Origin: Pontiellaceae bacterium B1224
GTDB lineage: Bacteria; Verrucomicrobiota; Kiritimatiellia; Kiritimatiellales; Pontiellaceae
Assembly (NCBI GenBank): GCA_029432815.1
Contig: JAROBA010000001.1
Span: forward strand, 1-64,000
Direction: 5' to 3'
Length of the DNA stretch: 64,000 bases
Shown here: positions 1 through 9,900 of the stretch, piece after piece
Layout: the number at the start of each line of letters is the position of its first letter
Numbering within the stretch: position 1 is the stretch's first letter
Made by a program: the position numbers and the translations under genes
The notes under the pieces: model-generated
What the model was told of the DNA's origin: nothing
What the model saw: the letters and a program-made list of their open reading frames with translations, nothing else
The model's database searches: none

Positions 1-183
1 GCATAATATTCGTACTTAAATATGCCCGCGTAAGCTCCGGCAGTGCACTTGCAATTACTTTAAACTAGCGCCATTCGGGTTAGAGGGGATTCAAGGGGTT
101 GGACTTTACGGTGAAAACGCCGGTTGATCCGGTCAGCCTTTTGCGCACGGCAGGTCAGGCTGAACGTTCGCCAGAGGAAAAAA

Positions 184-576
184 ATGCATCAAGATTTAGC
201 CACAGACTACTCAGCAAAGCAGTGGGCAAATGAGAATCATTCTAAGTTTTCCTATGTTTGGAAACGTATTCTACTCCCCGCATTCATCCTCACAGCTTTA
301 ATGGTTTTTTTGAAGATAGCTGGAGCATCCAAAGAAATCAGAATCCCAGTCCAAAGTGTGGAACTGCATGCAGAAAGCTTTTATTCAAATACTGATTTTA
401 AGGTTCAGTATAAACAAAGAGAATCAGATACAAAACCAATGCTGTACGTGAGTCATAGAATAGATTTCTTAACCGAAATAGTTCAATGGTTTGTTGTCGG
501 CTTGGCTGTGGCCATTGGCACATCTACAACCACCAGTTTTTTAGCATCAAAGAAAAAATCTGAACCAGTCATCTGA
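184..576 (+). CDS. small two-TM membrane protein, unknown function
   Basis: I do not recognise the family. The 130-residue product has two hydrophobic segments (about residues 28-46 and 97-120) around a polar middle part, so a small inner-membrane protein with a periplasmic loop is likely. I chose the ATG at 184 because a purine-rich AGAGGAAA ribosome site lies directly upstream; the frame is also open back to 124, but without such a site. The gene is AT-richer than larB downstream, has no partner in its strand and is followed by a transposase remnant, so transfer is plausible. One near-copy of the window's 15-bp palindrome (249-263, one mismatch) lies within it. Confidence 0.55.
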   Translation: MHQDLATDYSAKQWANENHSKFSYVWKRILLPAFILTALMVFLKIAGASKEIRIPVQSVELHAESFYSNTDFKVQYKQRESDTKPMLYVSHRIDFLTEIVQWFVVGLAVAIGTSTTTSFLASKKKSEPVI

Positions 577-655
577 GGTGTTCCATCAACGCTAAAATTT
601 GACTTACACCGGTCCGCTCAGCCTGTAACATCGGGGTGTTCTGCAATCAGTTTAA

Positions 656-790
656 TTAATTCGAGCCGCGTTTCTTGAGCATACTGATGTATTGCCCGTC
701 GCCGTACGGGATCCGCTTTTTCCAGCAGACGTACATGATACGGATCCATTTGTAGGCGAGCGATCGAACGGTTTGATGCCAATCCCCTCT
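656..790 (-). pseudogene. IS110-type transposase C-terminal remnant
   Basis: On the minus strand this stretch encodes about 44 residues resembling the extreme C-terminus of IS110/IS116/IS902-type transposases: a GDWHQTVRSLAYKWIR segment, then YVCWKKRIPYGDGQY and a terminal KKRGS before the stop. Upstream the frame continues into sequence without transposase character, and none of the catalytic domain is present. This looks like the tail of a decayed insertion sequence. No terminal repeats are visible to bound it. The assignment comes from remembered family sequences, so moderate certainty. Confidence 0.45.
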
Positions 791-939
791 GTTACAAATT
801 ATTAAACACTGCAAACAGCGGGTTATTACACCCAGGCTATGCAATAAATGAAAAGGAATCCGGCTAATATCGCGCGCCTTTTTTGCGTTCATCGAATGCC
901 TTTTCGTGTATGAATTCGGAAACTCAGAAAGGATTTTTC

Positions 940-1686
940 ATGGAAATTGATAAACTAGAACACTTGTTGAACCGGTTTAAAAACGGTGAGGTGGATTTGC
1001 CGTCGACGCTTTCGACGCTGAAGCAGCTGCCCTTTGAAGATATGGGCTTTGCCAAAGTTGACCATCACCGCGCGCTGCGCACGGGTTATCCCGAAGTGGT
1101 TTTCTGTCAGGGAAAAACCCATGAGCAGGTGGAGAAAATTTTCCAGGCGTTGGAAAAACACAACGACAATATTCTGATGACCCGCGCCGAACCGGAATTG
1201 TTCCAACGATTGGAAAAAGTGGACAGCCGACTTGTTTACAACGAACTTGGTCGAACCATTACGCTGAACAAAACCGAAAAGAAAACGACCGGCCTCGTGC
1301 TGGTGATCTCCGCCGGAACAGCCGATATTCCGGTGGCCGAAGAAGCCGCTGAAACGGCTACCATCTCCGGTGCAAACGTGGAACGGATTTATGATGCGGG
1401 CGTGGCCGGCATTCATCGTCTGTTGGCTCACAACGATAAAATCCAACAGGCGCGAGCAATTGTCTGTGTGGCCGGAATGGAAGGCGCCCTGCCCTCCGTT
1501 GTCGGCGGTCTTGCGCCCTGCCCCGTGATTGCGGTTCCGACATCGGTCGGTTATGGCTCGCATCTCAACGGCATTGCCCCGCTTTTTACCATGCTGAATT
1601 CCTGTGCTCCGAACATTACGGTGGTGAATATCGACAACGGTTTCGGCGCCGGCTTTAATGCGGCCATGGTCAACGCTGATCGGTAG
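940..1686 (+). CDS. larB: LarB, nickel-pincer cofactor biosynthesis carboxylase/hydrolase
   Basis: LarB carboxylates the pyridinium ring of nicotinic acid adenine dinucleotide and hydrolyses it, the first step toward the nickel-pincer nucleotide cofactor of lactate racemase-type enzymes. The 248-residue protein has an N-terminal helical part and a C-terminal PurE-like (AIR carboxylase) domain from about residue 118, with VISAGTADIPVAEEAA and a GMEGALPSVVGGL stretch. Cys222 in MLNSCAPN matches the catalytic cysteine known near position 221 in LarB. The start at 940 follows an AGAAAGGA site; an upstream in-frame ATG (910) is less likely. Two exact palindrome copies (1141, 1201) are read in frame as FQALE and FQRLE. 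larC lies 56 kb away; larE and larA are not in the window. Confidence 0.92.
   Translation: MEIDKLEHLLNRFKNGEVDLPSTLSTLKQLPFEDMGFAKVDHHRALRTGYPEVVFCQGKTHEQVEKIFQALEKHNDNILMTRAEPELFQRLEKVDSRLVYNELGRTITLNKTEKKTTGLVLVISAGTADIPVAEEAAETATISGANVERIYDAGVAGIHRLLAHNDKIQQARAIVCVAGMEGALPSVVGGLAPCPVIAVPTSVGYGSHLNGIAPLFTMLNSCAPNITVVNIDNGFGAGFNAAMVNADR
1141..1215. repeat. two in-gene copies of the dispersed palindrome TTCCANNNNNTGGAA
   Basis: Exact copies at 1141-1155 and 1201-1215 lie inside larB. Other exact copies start at 9004, 15019, 15076, 15098, 16610, 17101, 17416, 17447, 18503, 18603, 19074, 22878, 22915, 23322, 23351, 26201, 27154, 28720, 34460, 34563, 35667, 37009, 37821, 38911, 41454, 42410, 42427, 46489, 46923, 50029, 51480, 52534, 53714, 54606, 56826, 57456, 57711 and 58081. 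One-mismatch copies start at 249, 5048, 14542, 15266, 23721, 37803, 38496, 45578, 45962, 46970, 48710, 49215, 51607, 54156, 55270 and 58433. Position 6 is usually A or G and position 10 usually T. Ten fixed bases predict about 0.06 chance copies in 64 kb. Confidence 0.95.
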
Positions 1687-1710
1687 AGGAAAAATACCCA
1701 CATAATGTTC

Positions 1711-1740
1711 TATATTTAAAACGTCGTTTTATTTATAAAA
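1711..1740. promoter_or_regulatory. AT-rich inverted repeat upstream of the IclR gene
   Basis: AAAACG-T-CGTTTT (1718-1730) is an inverted repeat in an AT-rich stretch between larB and the IclR-type gene. It could be an operator for the regulator, as IclR proteins usually bind near their own promoter, or a weak larB terminator. The sequence alone does not decide. Confidence 0.3.
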
Positions 1741-1792
1741 CAAATCCTCGATGTCGCTCCATCCTTCAGGGCGATGCAAATATGAGGTGGGT

Positions 1793-2599
1793 ATGAATCA
1801 GCAATATCACGTGCCCGGGTTATCCCGGGCTCTGGAAGTTATTGAATATTTGGCGGAATGCGGTCATAGCGGAGCGACACTGACCGAACTGACTGCCGCG
1901 TTGGGATATCCTAAAAACTCGATTTTCCGCATCACCACCACCCTGCTCGATAAAGGGTATTTTTCGAGGGATCCCGATTCCCAGAAATTTCGCATGACGA
2001 AAAAGTTCCTCTCGTATGGTCTCGTCTCCGTGACGGACCGAAACATCATCGAACAGGCTTTAGACGTGATGCGACACCTTCGTGACGAAACCAATACATC
2101 GACGTTTATCGGCGTTCTCCATAACGGGGCCGGCATGATCCTTGAGCAAGCTCCGGGCGGTTTTCCGTTCAAACTAAGCGTTGATCCGGGCACCCGGTTT
2201 AAGCTGCATTGCAGCGCACCGGGTAAAGCATTGCTGGCCTTTGTCAGCGAAGAAGAACGGGAACTGCTGTTGAAAAAAATAAGATTCACTTTGCATACGC
2301 CTCAAACCATCACGGCCATGAAGCCGTTTCGCACGGAGCTGAAGCAGGTGAAAGATCTCGGTTACGCACTCGACTGCGCCGAGGAATTTGACGGCATTCA
2401 TTGCATCGGTGCACCGATCTTCGACTACACCAATCAGGCCGTAGCGGCCATCTGGATCAGCGGAGCCAGCTTTGCTTTACCGCCTGAATCCTTCAGCAAA
2501 AATGGACAGCGCGTCAAAACCGCCGCACTGAAAATTTCCGAGCGGCTGGGTTATCTGAGTAATGAAAAGGAGCGCCAAGATGAAAAACCGGATTCTTAA
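1793..2599 (+). CDS. IclR-family transcriptional regulator
   Basis: A 268-residue DNA-binding regulator. The N-terminal winged helix-turn-helix spans about residues 8-70 (LSRALEVIEYLAECG, then LTELTAALGYPKNSIFRITTTL). The effector-binding IclR domain follows (about 85-255) with the typical HCSAPGKALLAF segment. The start at 1793 follows GAGGTGGG; an earlier in-frame ATG (1751) lacks such a site. Its 3' end overlaps the next gene by 20 bases, tying it to the cytochrome/dehydrogenase set downstream. IclR proteins usually sense a small carbon-source metabolite, so I infer that it controls the genes from 2580 onward. The effector cannot be read from sequence. Confidence 0.9.
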   Translation: MNQQYHVPGLSRALEVIEYLAECGHSGATLTELTAALGYPKNSIFRITTTLLDKGYFSRDPDSQKFRMTKKFLSYGLVSVTDRNIIEQALDVMRHLRDETNTSTFIGVLHNGAGMILEQAPGGFPFKLSVDPGTRFKLHCSAPGKALLAFVSEEERELLLKKIRFTLHTPQTITAMKPFRTELKQVKDLGYALDCAEEFDGIHCIGAPIFDYTNQAVAAIWISGASFALPPESFSKNGQRVKTAALKISERLGYLSNEKERQDEKPDS

Positions 2600-4913
2600 A
2601 ACAGCCATCGCGCTGTTATGTTTAACAGCATCCTCCCGGAGTGCAGATGAATCAGCCCTTTGGCAGGAATATCCGCTGATTTTTGTAACGCGACACCAAT
2701 ACAAACCGGATCATCACAATACCGCAACCCTGTTTCAGCGGGGCGAGGTTAACGAAGCGTCCTATAACCCTCCAGGACGAATAAAGATCCTGAACCCGAA
2801 AACGGGTGCGGTTAAAACGCTGGTCGATGCCGGTCCCACCGGTATTGCGCGCGATCCTGAAATCTCGCCCGACGGCAGCAAGGTGGTCTTCAGCATGCGC
2901 AGGAGCATTGAGGACGATTACCATATTTATGAGATTAACGTCGACGGATCGAACCTGAAACAACTGACCTCGCTCAAAGGCGTCTCCGATATTGATCCGG
3001 TCTATCTGCCCGATGGAAAGATTGCCTTCAGTTCCACACGTGAACCGAAATTCTGCATGTGCAACAAACATATTATGGCGAACCTCTATCGGATGGATGC
3101 CGATGGCGCAAACATCCACCAGATTGGGAAGAGCACCCTGTTTGAAGGGCACAGCTCCGTGATGGAAGACGGTCGCATCCTTTACGACCGCTGGGAATAT
3201 GTGGACCGCAACTTCGGCGATGCTCAGGGCCTTTGGACTGTAAATCCCGACGGCACCATGCACGCGATCTTTTACGGAAACAACACCCCATCCCCCGGCG
3301 GGATCATCGATGCCCGCCAGATTCCCGGCAGCCAGAACGTCATCGCCATTTTCGGATCCTGCCATGACCGCCCATGGGGCGCGCTGGCCATTCTTAACCG
3401 AAATAAAGGGATCGATGGGGACGCAGGTGTCGAGCACATCTGGCCGGCCTCGGCCCGGAAGCTGATCGGGAAGGGCAACTTTGATACATTCAAACAAGTA
3501 CGCCCGCGCTATGAAGATCCTTTTCCGCTCTCCGAAACCCGCTTTCTCTGCACCAGAACCATTTCCGACGATGATGAACGCACCGGTATTTATCTGATCG
3601 ACACCGCCGGCAACGAAAAACTGATTTATGAGGACCCCGATGGCTTCGGCTGTTTTGATCCCATGCCGGTCAAGGCCCGTAGGGCGGCGCGCCCAAAACC
3701 GGATATGCGCAGTTTTGATCACGCCGGCGGCACACTCTATGTGCAAGACGTCTATGAAGGTACGCACATGGAAGGCGTTGAACGTGGGGAGGTCAAGTTT
3801 CTGCGGGTGGTCGAATCCCCGGAAAAGCGAAGCTTCAATCGAAACCGTTGGGGTGGTCAGGGCACGCAGATCCCTGCCATGAACTGGCATAGCTTTGAGA
3901 ATAAACGTATTCTCGGCACCGTTCCGGTCGAAGAGGACGGCTCGGCTTTTTTTGAAGTTCCCGCCGACACCTTCTTTTATTTTCAGTTGCTCGATGCCGA
4001 CGGAAAAATGATTCAGTCAATGCGGTCAGGCACGATCATGCAACCGAATGAACAGCAGGGCTGTATCGGCTGTCACGAAAACCGCGTGGAGCCTCCGCAG
4101 GCTGCCGCGCTAAGCCTTCAGGCACTGACACGCCCGCCCTCGCCGATGGGCCTAGGTTATGGTGCAGGCCGGATGTTCAGCTATCTGGAAGAGGTGCAGC
4201 CGGTCTTTGATAAACACTGTGTCTCCTGTCACGACTTCGGCAAACCGGCCGGAGAAATCCTCAACCTCGCCAGAGATAAAGAACTGGTATTCAATGCATC
4301 GTATGCGGACCTGCACCGCAACAAGTTCATCACGGTTGCGGGTGCCGGACGCGCAGCAATCTATCCAGCCAAGTCGTGGGGATCATATACCAGCAAGCTG
4401 TCGAAACAGCTGGACGGCCACAACGGAACTCTCCTGACCGATGCCGAAAAAACAGCCGTCTACACCTGGATGGACCTCAACGGAATATATTATCCCAGCT
4501 ATGACTGTGCCTATCCCGACAACCCGGCCGGTCGCAGCCCAATCACGAACGCCCAGCTGTCGCGCCTGGCTGAACTTTGCGGTTTTGAGCAAAAATCCGG
4601 ACTCCACTGGCGAACCCATCCCGGCGCACTGATTAGCTTTGACCGCCCAACGCTGAGCCCCTGTCTCAAAAAACTGGATACAGATTCCGAAGCCTATGCC
4701 GAAGCTCTGGCCATTATTGAGAGCGGACAAACCAATCTGAAATCAACCCCGCGTGCTGATATGGACGGCTTTATTCCCTGCCAAAATGACCTCGAACGCA
4801 CCGAGCGATATGAAGCGTTGCGGACTGTCGAAGCCGCCTACCGCAAAGCCGTCTTCGAAGGCAGAAAACTTTACGATACCGATATGCAAACCACCATAGG
4901 AGAAAAGCTATGA
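2580..4913 (+). CDS. secreted HzsA-related dihaem c-type cytochrome
   Basis: A 777-residue exported protein. A signal peptide (residues 1 to about 24) precedes a TolB-like beta-propeller region with repeated SPDGSKVVFS and YLPDGKIAFSS blades. The C-terminal part carries two haem c attachment motifs, CIGCH at 495-499 and CVSCH at 547-551. This architecture is annotated elsewhere as HzsA-related, after the hydrazine synthase alpha subunit, but occurs in many PVC bacteria that do not make hydrazine. A periplasmic electron-transfer or oxidoreductase role is likely; the substrate is unknown. The start at 2580 has an AAGGAG site, whereas the upstream ATG at 2562 does not. It overlaps the dehydrogenase gene by four bases (ATGA). 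Confidence 0.82.
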   Translation: MKNRILKTAIALLCLTASSRSADESALWQEYPLIFVTRHQYKPDHHNTATLFQRGEVNEASYNPPGRIKILNPKTGAVKTLVDAGPTGIARDPEISPDGSKVVFSMRRSIEDDYHIYEINVDGSNLKQLTSLKGVSDIDPVYLPDGKIAFSSTREPKFCMCNKHIMANLYRMDADGANIHQIGKSTLFEGHSSVMEDGRILYDRWEYVDRNFGDAQGLWTVNPDGTMHAIFYGNNTPSPGGIIDARQIPGSQNVIAIFGSCHDRPWGALAILNRNKGIDGDAGVEHIWPASARKLIGKGNFDTFKQVRPRYEDPFPLSETRFLCTRTISDDDERTGIYLIDTAGNEKLIYEDPDGFGCFDPMPVKARRAARPKPDMRSFDHAGGTLYVQDVYEGTHMEGVERGEVKFLRVVESPEKRSFNRNRWGGQGTQIPAMNWHSFENKRILGTVPVEEDGSAFFEVPADTFFYFQLLDADGKMIQSMRSGTIMQPNEQQGCIGCHENRVEPPQAAALSLQALTRPPSPMGLGYGAGRMFSYLEEVQPVFDKHCVSCHDFGKPAGEILNLARDKELVFNASYADLHRNKFITVAGAGRAAIYPAKSWGSYTSKLSKQLDGHNGTLLTDAEKTAVYTWMDLNGIYYPSYDCAYPDNPAGRSPITNAQLSRLAELCGFEQKSGLHWRTHPGALISFDRPTLSPCLKKLDTDSEAYAEALAIIESGQTNLKSTPRADMDGFIPCQNDLERTERYEALRTVEAAYRKAVFEGRKLYDTDMQTTIGEKL

Positions 4914-6052
4914 CCTTTGATTATTTGATCCCCACAAAAATTTTGTTCGGAGCTGGGAAACTGAACCAGCTGGCCGAAGAAAAACTGCCGGGTACCAAAG
5001 CCCTTATCGTGATCTCCGCCGGCACTTCGATGCGGAAGCATGGCTATCTCCAACGATTGGAAAAACTGTTGGAGCAGCAAGGGATCCACTCCGTGGTCTA
5101 CGATAAAATTCTGCCCAACCCGATTAAAGAACACGTGATGGAAGGCGCGGCACTGGCCAAGGAAAATAGCTGCGATTTTGTAATCGGGCTTGGTGGCGGC
5201 TCTTCAATTGATGCGGCGAAGTCAATTGCCGTGATGGCTGTGAATCCGGGCGACTACTGGGACTACATCGGCAGCGGCTCCGGCAAGGGCGAGCCTGTCG
5301 AAAACGGAGCACTGCCCATCGTCGCGATCACCACCACCGCCGGAACCGGAACGGAAGCCGACCCGTGGACGGTGATTACCAACGGCGATGAGAAAATTGG
5401 ATTCGGCGATCCTGCCTTTACCTTCCCGGTGCTGTCCGTGGTCGATCCGGAGCTGATGCTTTCCGTACCGCCGCAACTGACCGCCTTTCAGGGATTCGAT
5501 GCACTGTTCCATTCGGTCGAAGGCTATATTGCCAACATAGCCACACCAATGAGCGACATCTATGCCCTTGAAAGTATCCGCCTCATTGCCGAATATCTGC
5601 CGACGGCCGTGGCGGACGGTACAAATATCGAGGCGCGCGAAAAAGTGGCTCTGGCCAATACGCTCTCCGGCATGGTGGAATCGACCTCCTGCTGCATTTC
5701 AGAACATTCGCTGGAACACGCCATGAGCGGCCGGCATCCCGAACTGCCGCACGGTGCCGGGTTGATTATGCTCTCAGAAGCCTACCTCTCTCATTTTGCA
5801 GATAAAATTCCGGAAAAATACAAAGCGATGGCCCAGGCCATGGGCGGCACCGATTTTGTGGAAGAGCTGGTTAAGCTTCAGGAAAAATGCGGCGTACGGG
5901 AGCTGAAAATGTCCGACTACGGCATTACCGAAAATGAGCTCGAAGCGATTGCCGAAAATGCGCGCGACACCATGGGCTTCCTGTTCGAGCTTGATCCTGT
6001 CCAGATTACCCCCGCTGAAACCGTCCATATTCTTCAAGCGGCTTATAGATAA
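4910..6052 (+). CDS. iron-containing (type III) alcohol dehydrogenase
   Basis: A 380-residue NAD(P)-dependent group III alcohol dehydrogenase without signal peptide, so cytoplasmic. The dinucleotide-binding GGGSSID lies at 95-101 and the ITTTAGTGTEA segment at 140-150. Metal ligands expected for the family are visible: Asp197 and His201 in GFDALFH, His266/His270 in EHSLEH, and His281 in LPHGAG. It is translationally coupled to the preceding cytochrome gene. The family covers butanol, lactaldehyde/propanediol and related dehydrogenases, so the substrate is open. Co-location with larB could hint at C3 alcohol/lactate metabolism, but this is inference. Confidence 0.9.
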   Translation: MTFDYLIPTKILFGAGKLNQLAEEKLPGTKALIVISAGTSMRKHGYLQRLEKLLEQQGIHSVVYDKILPNPIKEHVMEGAALAKENSCDFVIGLGGGSSIDAAKSIAVMAVNPGDYWDYIGSGSGKGEPVENGALPIVAITTTAGTGTEADPWTVITNGDEKIGFGDPAFTFPVLSVVDPELMLSVPPQLTAFQGFDALFHSVEGYIANIATPMSDIYALESIRLIAEYLPTAVADGTNIEAREKVALANTLSGMVESTSCCISEHSLEHAMSGRHPELPHGAGLIMLSEAYLSHFADKIPEKYKAMAQAMGGTDFVEELVKLQEKCGVRELKMSDYGITENELEAIAENARDTMGFLFELDPVQITPAETVHILQAAYR

Positions 6053-6080
6053 AATTTGCATTACCCAACAAAGGAATAAC

Positions 6081-6932
6081 ATGAAAACGCTGATTTTTCT
6101 GATCATGCTGGTTGGCTCCGTACAGGCGCAGCACCGTTTGCTGGTGAGCGGATGTGCCTATGGCGAAGTGGCCGTCTATGCCATAGACGGCACCAAAGAG
6201 TGGAGTATCGCCGAAAAAAATGAAGCCGACGATGCATGGCTCCTGCCGAACAACGATATTGTGATGGCCTATAAATATGGCGTCCGCATCATTCGTCCGG
6301 ATTGGAAAAGCGGATCTGGCGCCGAGGTGCTGAACGACCGCCCCACGCCCAACAAAGGGGAAACACACAGCTGCCAGCCGATTCCCGGCGGGTTTCTGAT
6401 CGGCGAAAGTTTTAAGGATGTTTCTTATATCGTCGAGCTAGATACAGACCTGAATGAAACGAAACGCATCGAACTGAAGGGACTCGGAGGTAAACACTCA
6501 ACCTTCCGGCAAATCCGGAAAACACCGCAAAACACCTATCTGATTACCCAACAGCAAAAGGGCGGCATTGCGATGGAAGTGAACGGTTCCGGAAAAATTA
6601 TACGCCGCTTCCCGGATGGCCGGTTTGTCGCAGAGCGGCTGAAAAACGGAAACACCCTGATCGCCTGTGGCGACAATCACCGAATTATTGAAGTCGATCC
6701 CAAAGACCAAATCGTCTGGGCACTGGAACAAAACGATATCCCCGGAATTGCCATCGGATTTGCCGGTGGCATTCAGCGGCTGCCCAATGGGAATACCCTC
6801 TTCTGCAACTGGGGCGGACACGGCGGCACCGAAGGCGCTTCCATTATCGAAGTATCGCCGGATAAAAAAGTGGTGTGGTCCACCTCGCCCGGCAAAGCCA
6901 ACCGAATTGCGAACGTTAAAGTGATTAAATGA
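6081..6932 (+). CDS. secreted beta-propeller protein
   Basis: A 283-residue protein with a short signal peptide ending VGSVQAQ. It contains repeated blade signatures such as RLLVSGCAYGEVAVYAIDG, RLKNGNTLIACGDNHRIIEVD and RLPNGNTLFCNWGGHG, typical of PQQ/arylsulfotransferase-like propellers that occur beside sugar and sulfatase genes in PVC bacteria. No catalytic residues are recognisable, so it may be a binding or scaffold protein for the neighbouring cytochromes. Start 6081 follows AAAGGAATAAC, 28 bases after the dehydrogenase stop, consistent with the same operon. Periplasmic or secreted. Confidence 0.78.
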   Translation: MKTLIFLIMLVGSVQAQHRLLVSGCAYGEVAVYAIDGTKEWSIAEKNEADDAWLLPNNDIVMAYKYGVRIIRPDWKSGSGAEVLNDRPTPNKGETHSCQPIPGGFLIGESFKDVSYIVELDTDLNETKRIELKGLGGKHSTFRQIRKTPQNTYLITQQQKGGIAMEVNGSGKIIRRFPDGRFVAERLKNGNTLIACGDNHRIIEVDPKDQIVWALEQNDIPGIAIGFAGGIQRLPNGNTLFCNWGGHGGTEGASIIEVSPDKKVVWSTSPGKANRIANVKVIK

Positions 6933-6957
6933 TGCGACTTCAACAAAGACTCAGAAC

Positions 6958-9900
6958 ATGAACAGATTTTTAAAATTTCAATTTTTTGCTGCGATTCTCG
7001 TGGCCGCTCCGCTGCTGATGAGCGGGGATGCCACAGCGGCAAAGGAAAAGCGCAATAAGGATCATGCAGACGCTGAACAGGTATTTCCTGTTTCCAAAGT
7101 GATTGAAGATGCACGGCTGGCGATTGAATTCCTGGGCAAGAAGCATCAGTCATACAAGGCAAAAGATTATTTGAAGAAACTCACTGCGCTGGAGACTGCG
7201 GGCGCGCCCTTCGAGAAGATTGACGAGTTGCGATACGAGGCCCTGGTGCTCAACAATCCTGAAGTCGACTTCGATAAGATTCTTTTCCGCAGCTCACAAT
7301 CCGATAGGTTCCCGTCCAATTGGCAGGGCAACTCCACGCTCCTCCGGCGCGGCGGCAAAGAGTCGAAACCCAGGTTCGGCGATGAGTTCCGGGTGCTGGA
7401 TCTAAATAGCAAAGCCATTAAAACCCTCTATCGCCCGACAGAAGAGCGGGAAGCCCTGATGGACATCTGCCTCGATTATTCCGGAGGGAAATTTCTCTAC
7501 TCCGGGATCGATCTCGATTCCAACACCTTTCAGGTCTATGAGATGAATCTGGCGGGTGGCCGACCGCGCAGGATCACGCCCATCCTTCCCGAAATCGACA
7601 ACTACAACGGCATTTACCTTCCCAACGGAAAAATCCTGTTCTGTTCCACGGCCTCCCTCAACTCGGTGCCCTGCGTCGGCGGGAGCGACTATGTCGGGAC
7701 GCTCTACGAAATTGATGCCGACGGCCGCAACATGAAACAGGTCTGTTTCGATCAGGAGAACGACTGGTATCCGTGGGTCAAAGAAACCGGCCGCGTCATG
7801 TACAGCCGCTGGGAATATACCGACAACTCGCACTATTTTACCCGCATCCTTTTGGAAATGAATCCCGACGGTACCGGCAACCGTTCCATCTACGGTTCCA
7901 ATTCCTACTGGCCCAACACCCTGTTCTATGCCAAACAGATTCCCGGGCACACCTCCAAATTTTCCGCCATTGTTTCCGGACACCATGGCACGGCACGCGC
8001 CGGCGAGCTGATCATTTTTGACCAGAGCAAAGGCGACTTTGAGGCCAATGGCGCACTGCAGCGCATTCCCGGTCGCGGTGAAAAAGTTGAGCCGGTCATC
8101 ATCGATAACTATATGAAAGGAAAGTGGCCCCGCTTTCTGCATCCCTATCCGCTGAGCGAAAACTTTTTTCTGGTTTCCGGTCAGATGCGCGATAAAGGAC
8201 CCTGGGCGCTCTATCTGGTTGATACGTTTGACAACATGGTCCAGCTGGGCGAAAGCGAGGACTACATGTTCGAGCCGGTGCCGATCAAGGTTCGTAAGGT
8301 ACCGCCCGTGATTCCCGATCGCCGACGCCCCGACGCAAAGAACGGCATGCTCTATATTCAGGACATCTATGAAGGCCCCGGGCTGGAAGGGCTGCCACGC
8401 GACACCGTAGCCGGGCTCCGCCTGTTTACCTATGGCTACGCTTATCGTTTAAGTGGCTCGCACGACGCGCTGGCCATTGAAGGAGCATGGGATACCAAGC
8501 GCATTCTGGGTACGGTGCCGATTGAAGAGGATGGATCCGTGATGGTCACCGTGCCGCACAGCCGGCCGATCTCGATCCAGCCGATCGATAAGGACGGCCG
8601 GGCGCTTCAGGTGATGCGCAGTTGGACGGTTGCCCAGCAGGGCGAAGTTGTGTCCTGCGTGGGTTGCCACGAACCAAGCAATACGTCACCGCTGTCCCGC
8701 CCTGCTCTGGCCTCGCGCAAGGCTCCGCAAAATCTAAGGCCATGGACGCAGGAAGAAATGCCGTACGGGTTCGGTTTCAAACGCGAGGTGCAGCCTGTTT
8801 TGGATCGCTATTGTGTCGGCTGCCACAATGGTTCGACCCCGGATCGACCGGACTTTAAGGACATCAGCGAGGTCCAGTTCGGCCGCAAAACGCGTTTCGG
8901 AAAATCCTATATGGCGCTGCATCCGTATGTTCGTCGTCCAGGGCCGGAGAGTAACCTGCACATGCTCAATCCCATGGAATACCATACCTCAACCAGCCCG
9001 CTGTTCCAGATATTGGAAAAAGGGCACTATGGTGTGGAGGTAGACGCTGCATCCATGCGCAAGCTGATTGAATGGGTCGATCTCAATGTCCCCTACCACG
9101 CCTCCTGGACCGAGGTGAACGATAGCGAGGCCACCCAGGAAATTGCAGAACTGACCGTTCAATACAAAAAGATATTCAGCGGCATCAACGATAACATCGA
9201 ATGGCTTCCGCCTTTGCCAAAACGTCCCAACTTCGAAAAACCAGCCCGAGTACCAAAGCCCCCCACCCCCCTGACTCTTACAGGTTGGCCGTTGGGGAAC
9301 CGAGCTGCCCCGGAGCGTCGCACCCTTTCTTTTGGTGGACAATCGTTGGATTTCGTTAAAATCCCCGCCGGAAAATATGTCATGGGATCCGTGACCGGCG
9401 CACCCGATGAATATCCACAGACCGTGGTCGAAATCAAAAAACCGTTCCTGATGTCCACCACGGAGATCACGAACGAACAGCTGCAGCAATTCCTGCCGGA
9501 CCACGACAGCCAGTTCATCGACCAGCAGTGGAAGGATCACATCTATGCCGGCTATCCGGCCAACGAACCGGAAATGCCGGCCGTGCGCGTCAGCTGGAAC
9601 GATGCCCTCGCGTTCACTCAGCAGCTATCTGAAAAGGTCGGCAGAAGGGTGACCCTGCCGACCGAGGCACAATGGGAATGGGCGGCGCGTGCCGGCTCCG
9701 ACCAGCCGTTTTTCTTTGGTGATTCGGGTTTCGAAAAGTATGCCAACCTCGCCGACCGGAGTATTGGCCTGCTTGCGGTGCGCGGCGTGAATCCAAAACC
9801 GGTTGCTGAAAGGTCCCGCACGCCGCTGAATAACTTTGTCCCGCGCGACGAATCATTCGACGACGGCCAAATGGTGCCGTCCGGCACGGCTCAGTATGCG

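Noticed and set aside
60-190. Integron attC site before the small membrane gene
   Set aside because: A GCTGAACGTTCGCC end lies close to the gene start in a cassette-like way, but no matching left-hand arm or second site could be identified.
2652-3890. 412-residue minus-strand ORF inside the cytochrome gene
   Set aside because: Antisense shadow of a clear coding sequence, with no family features.
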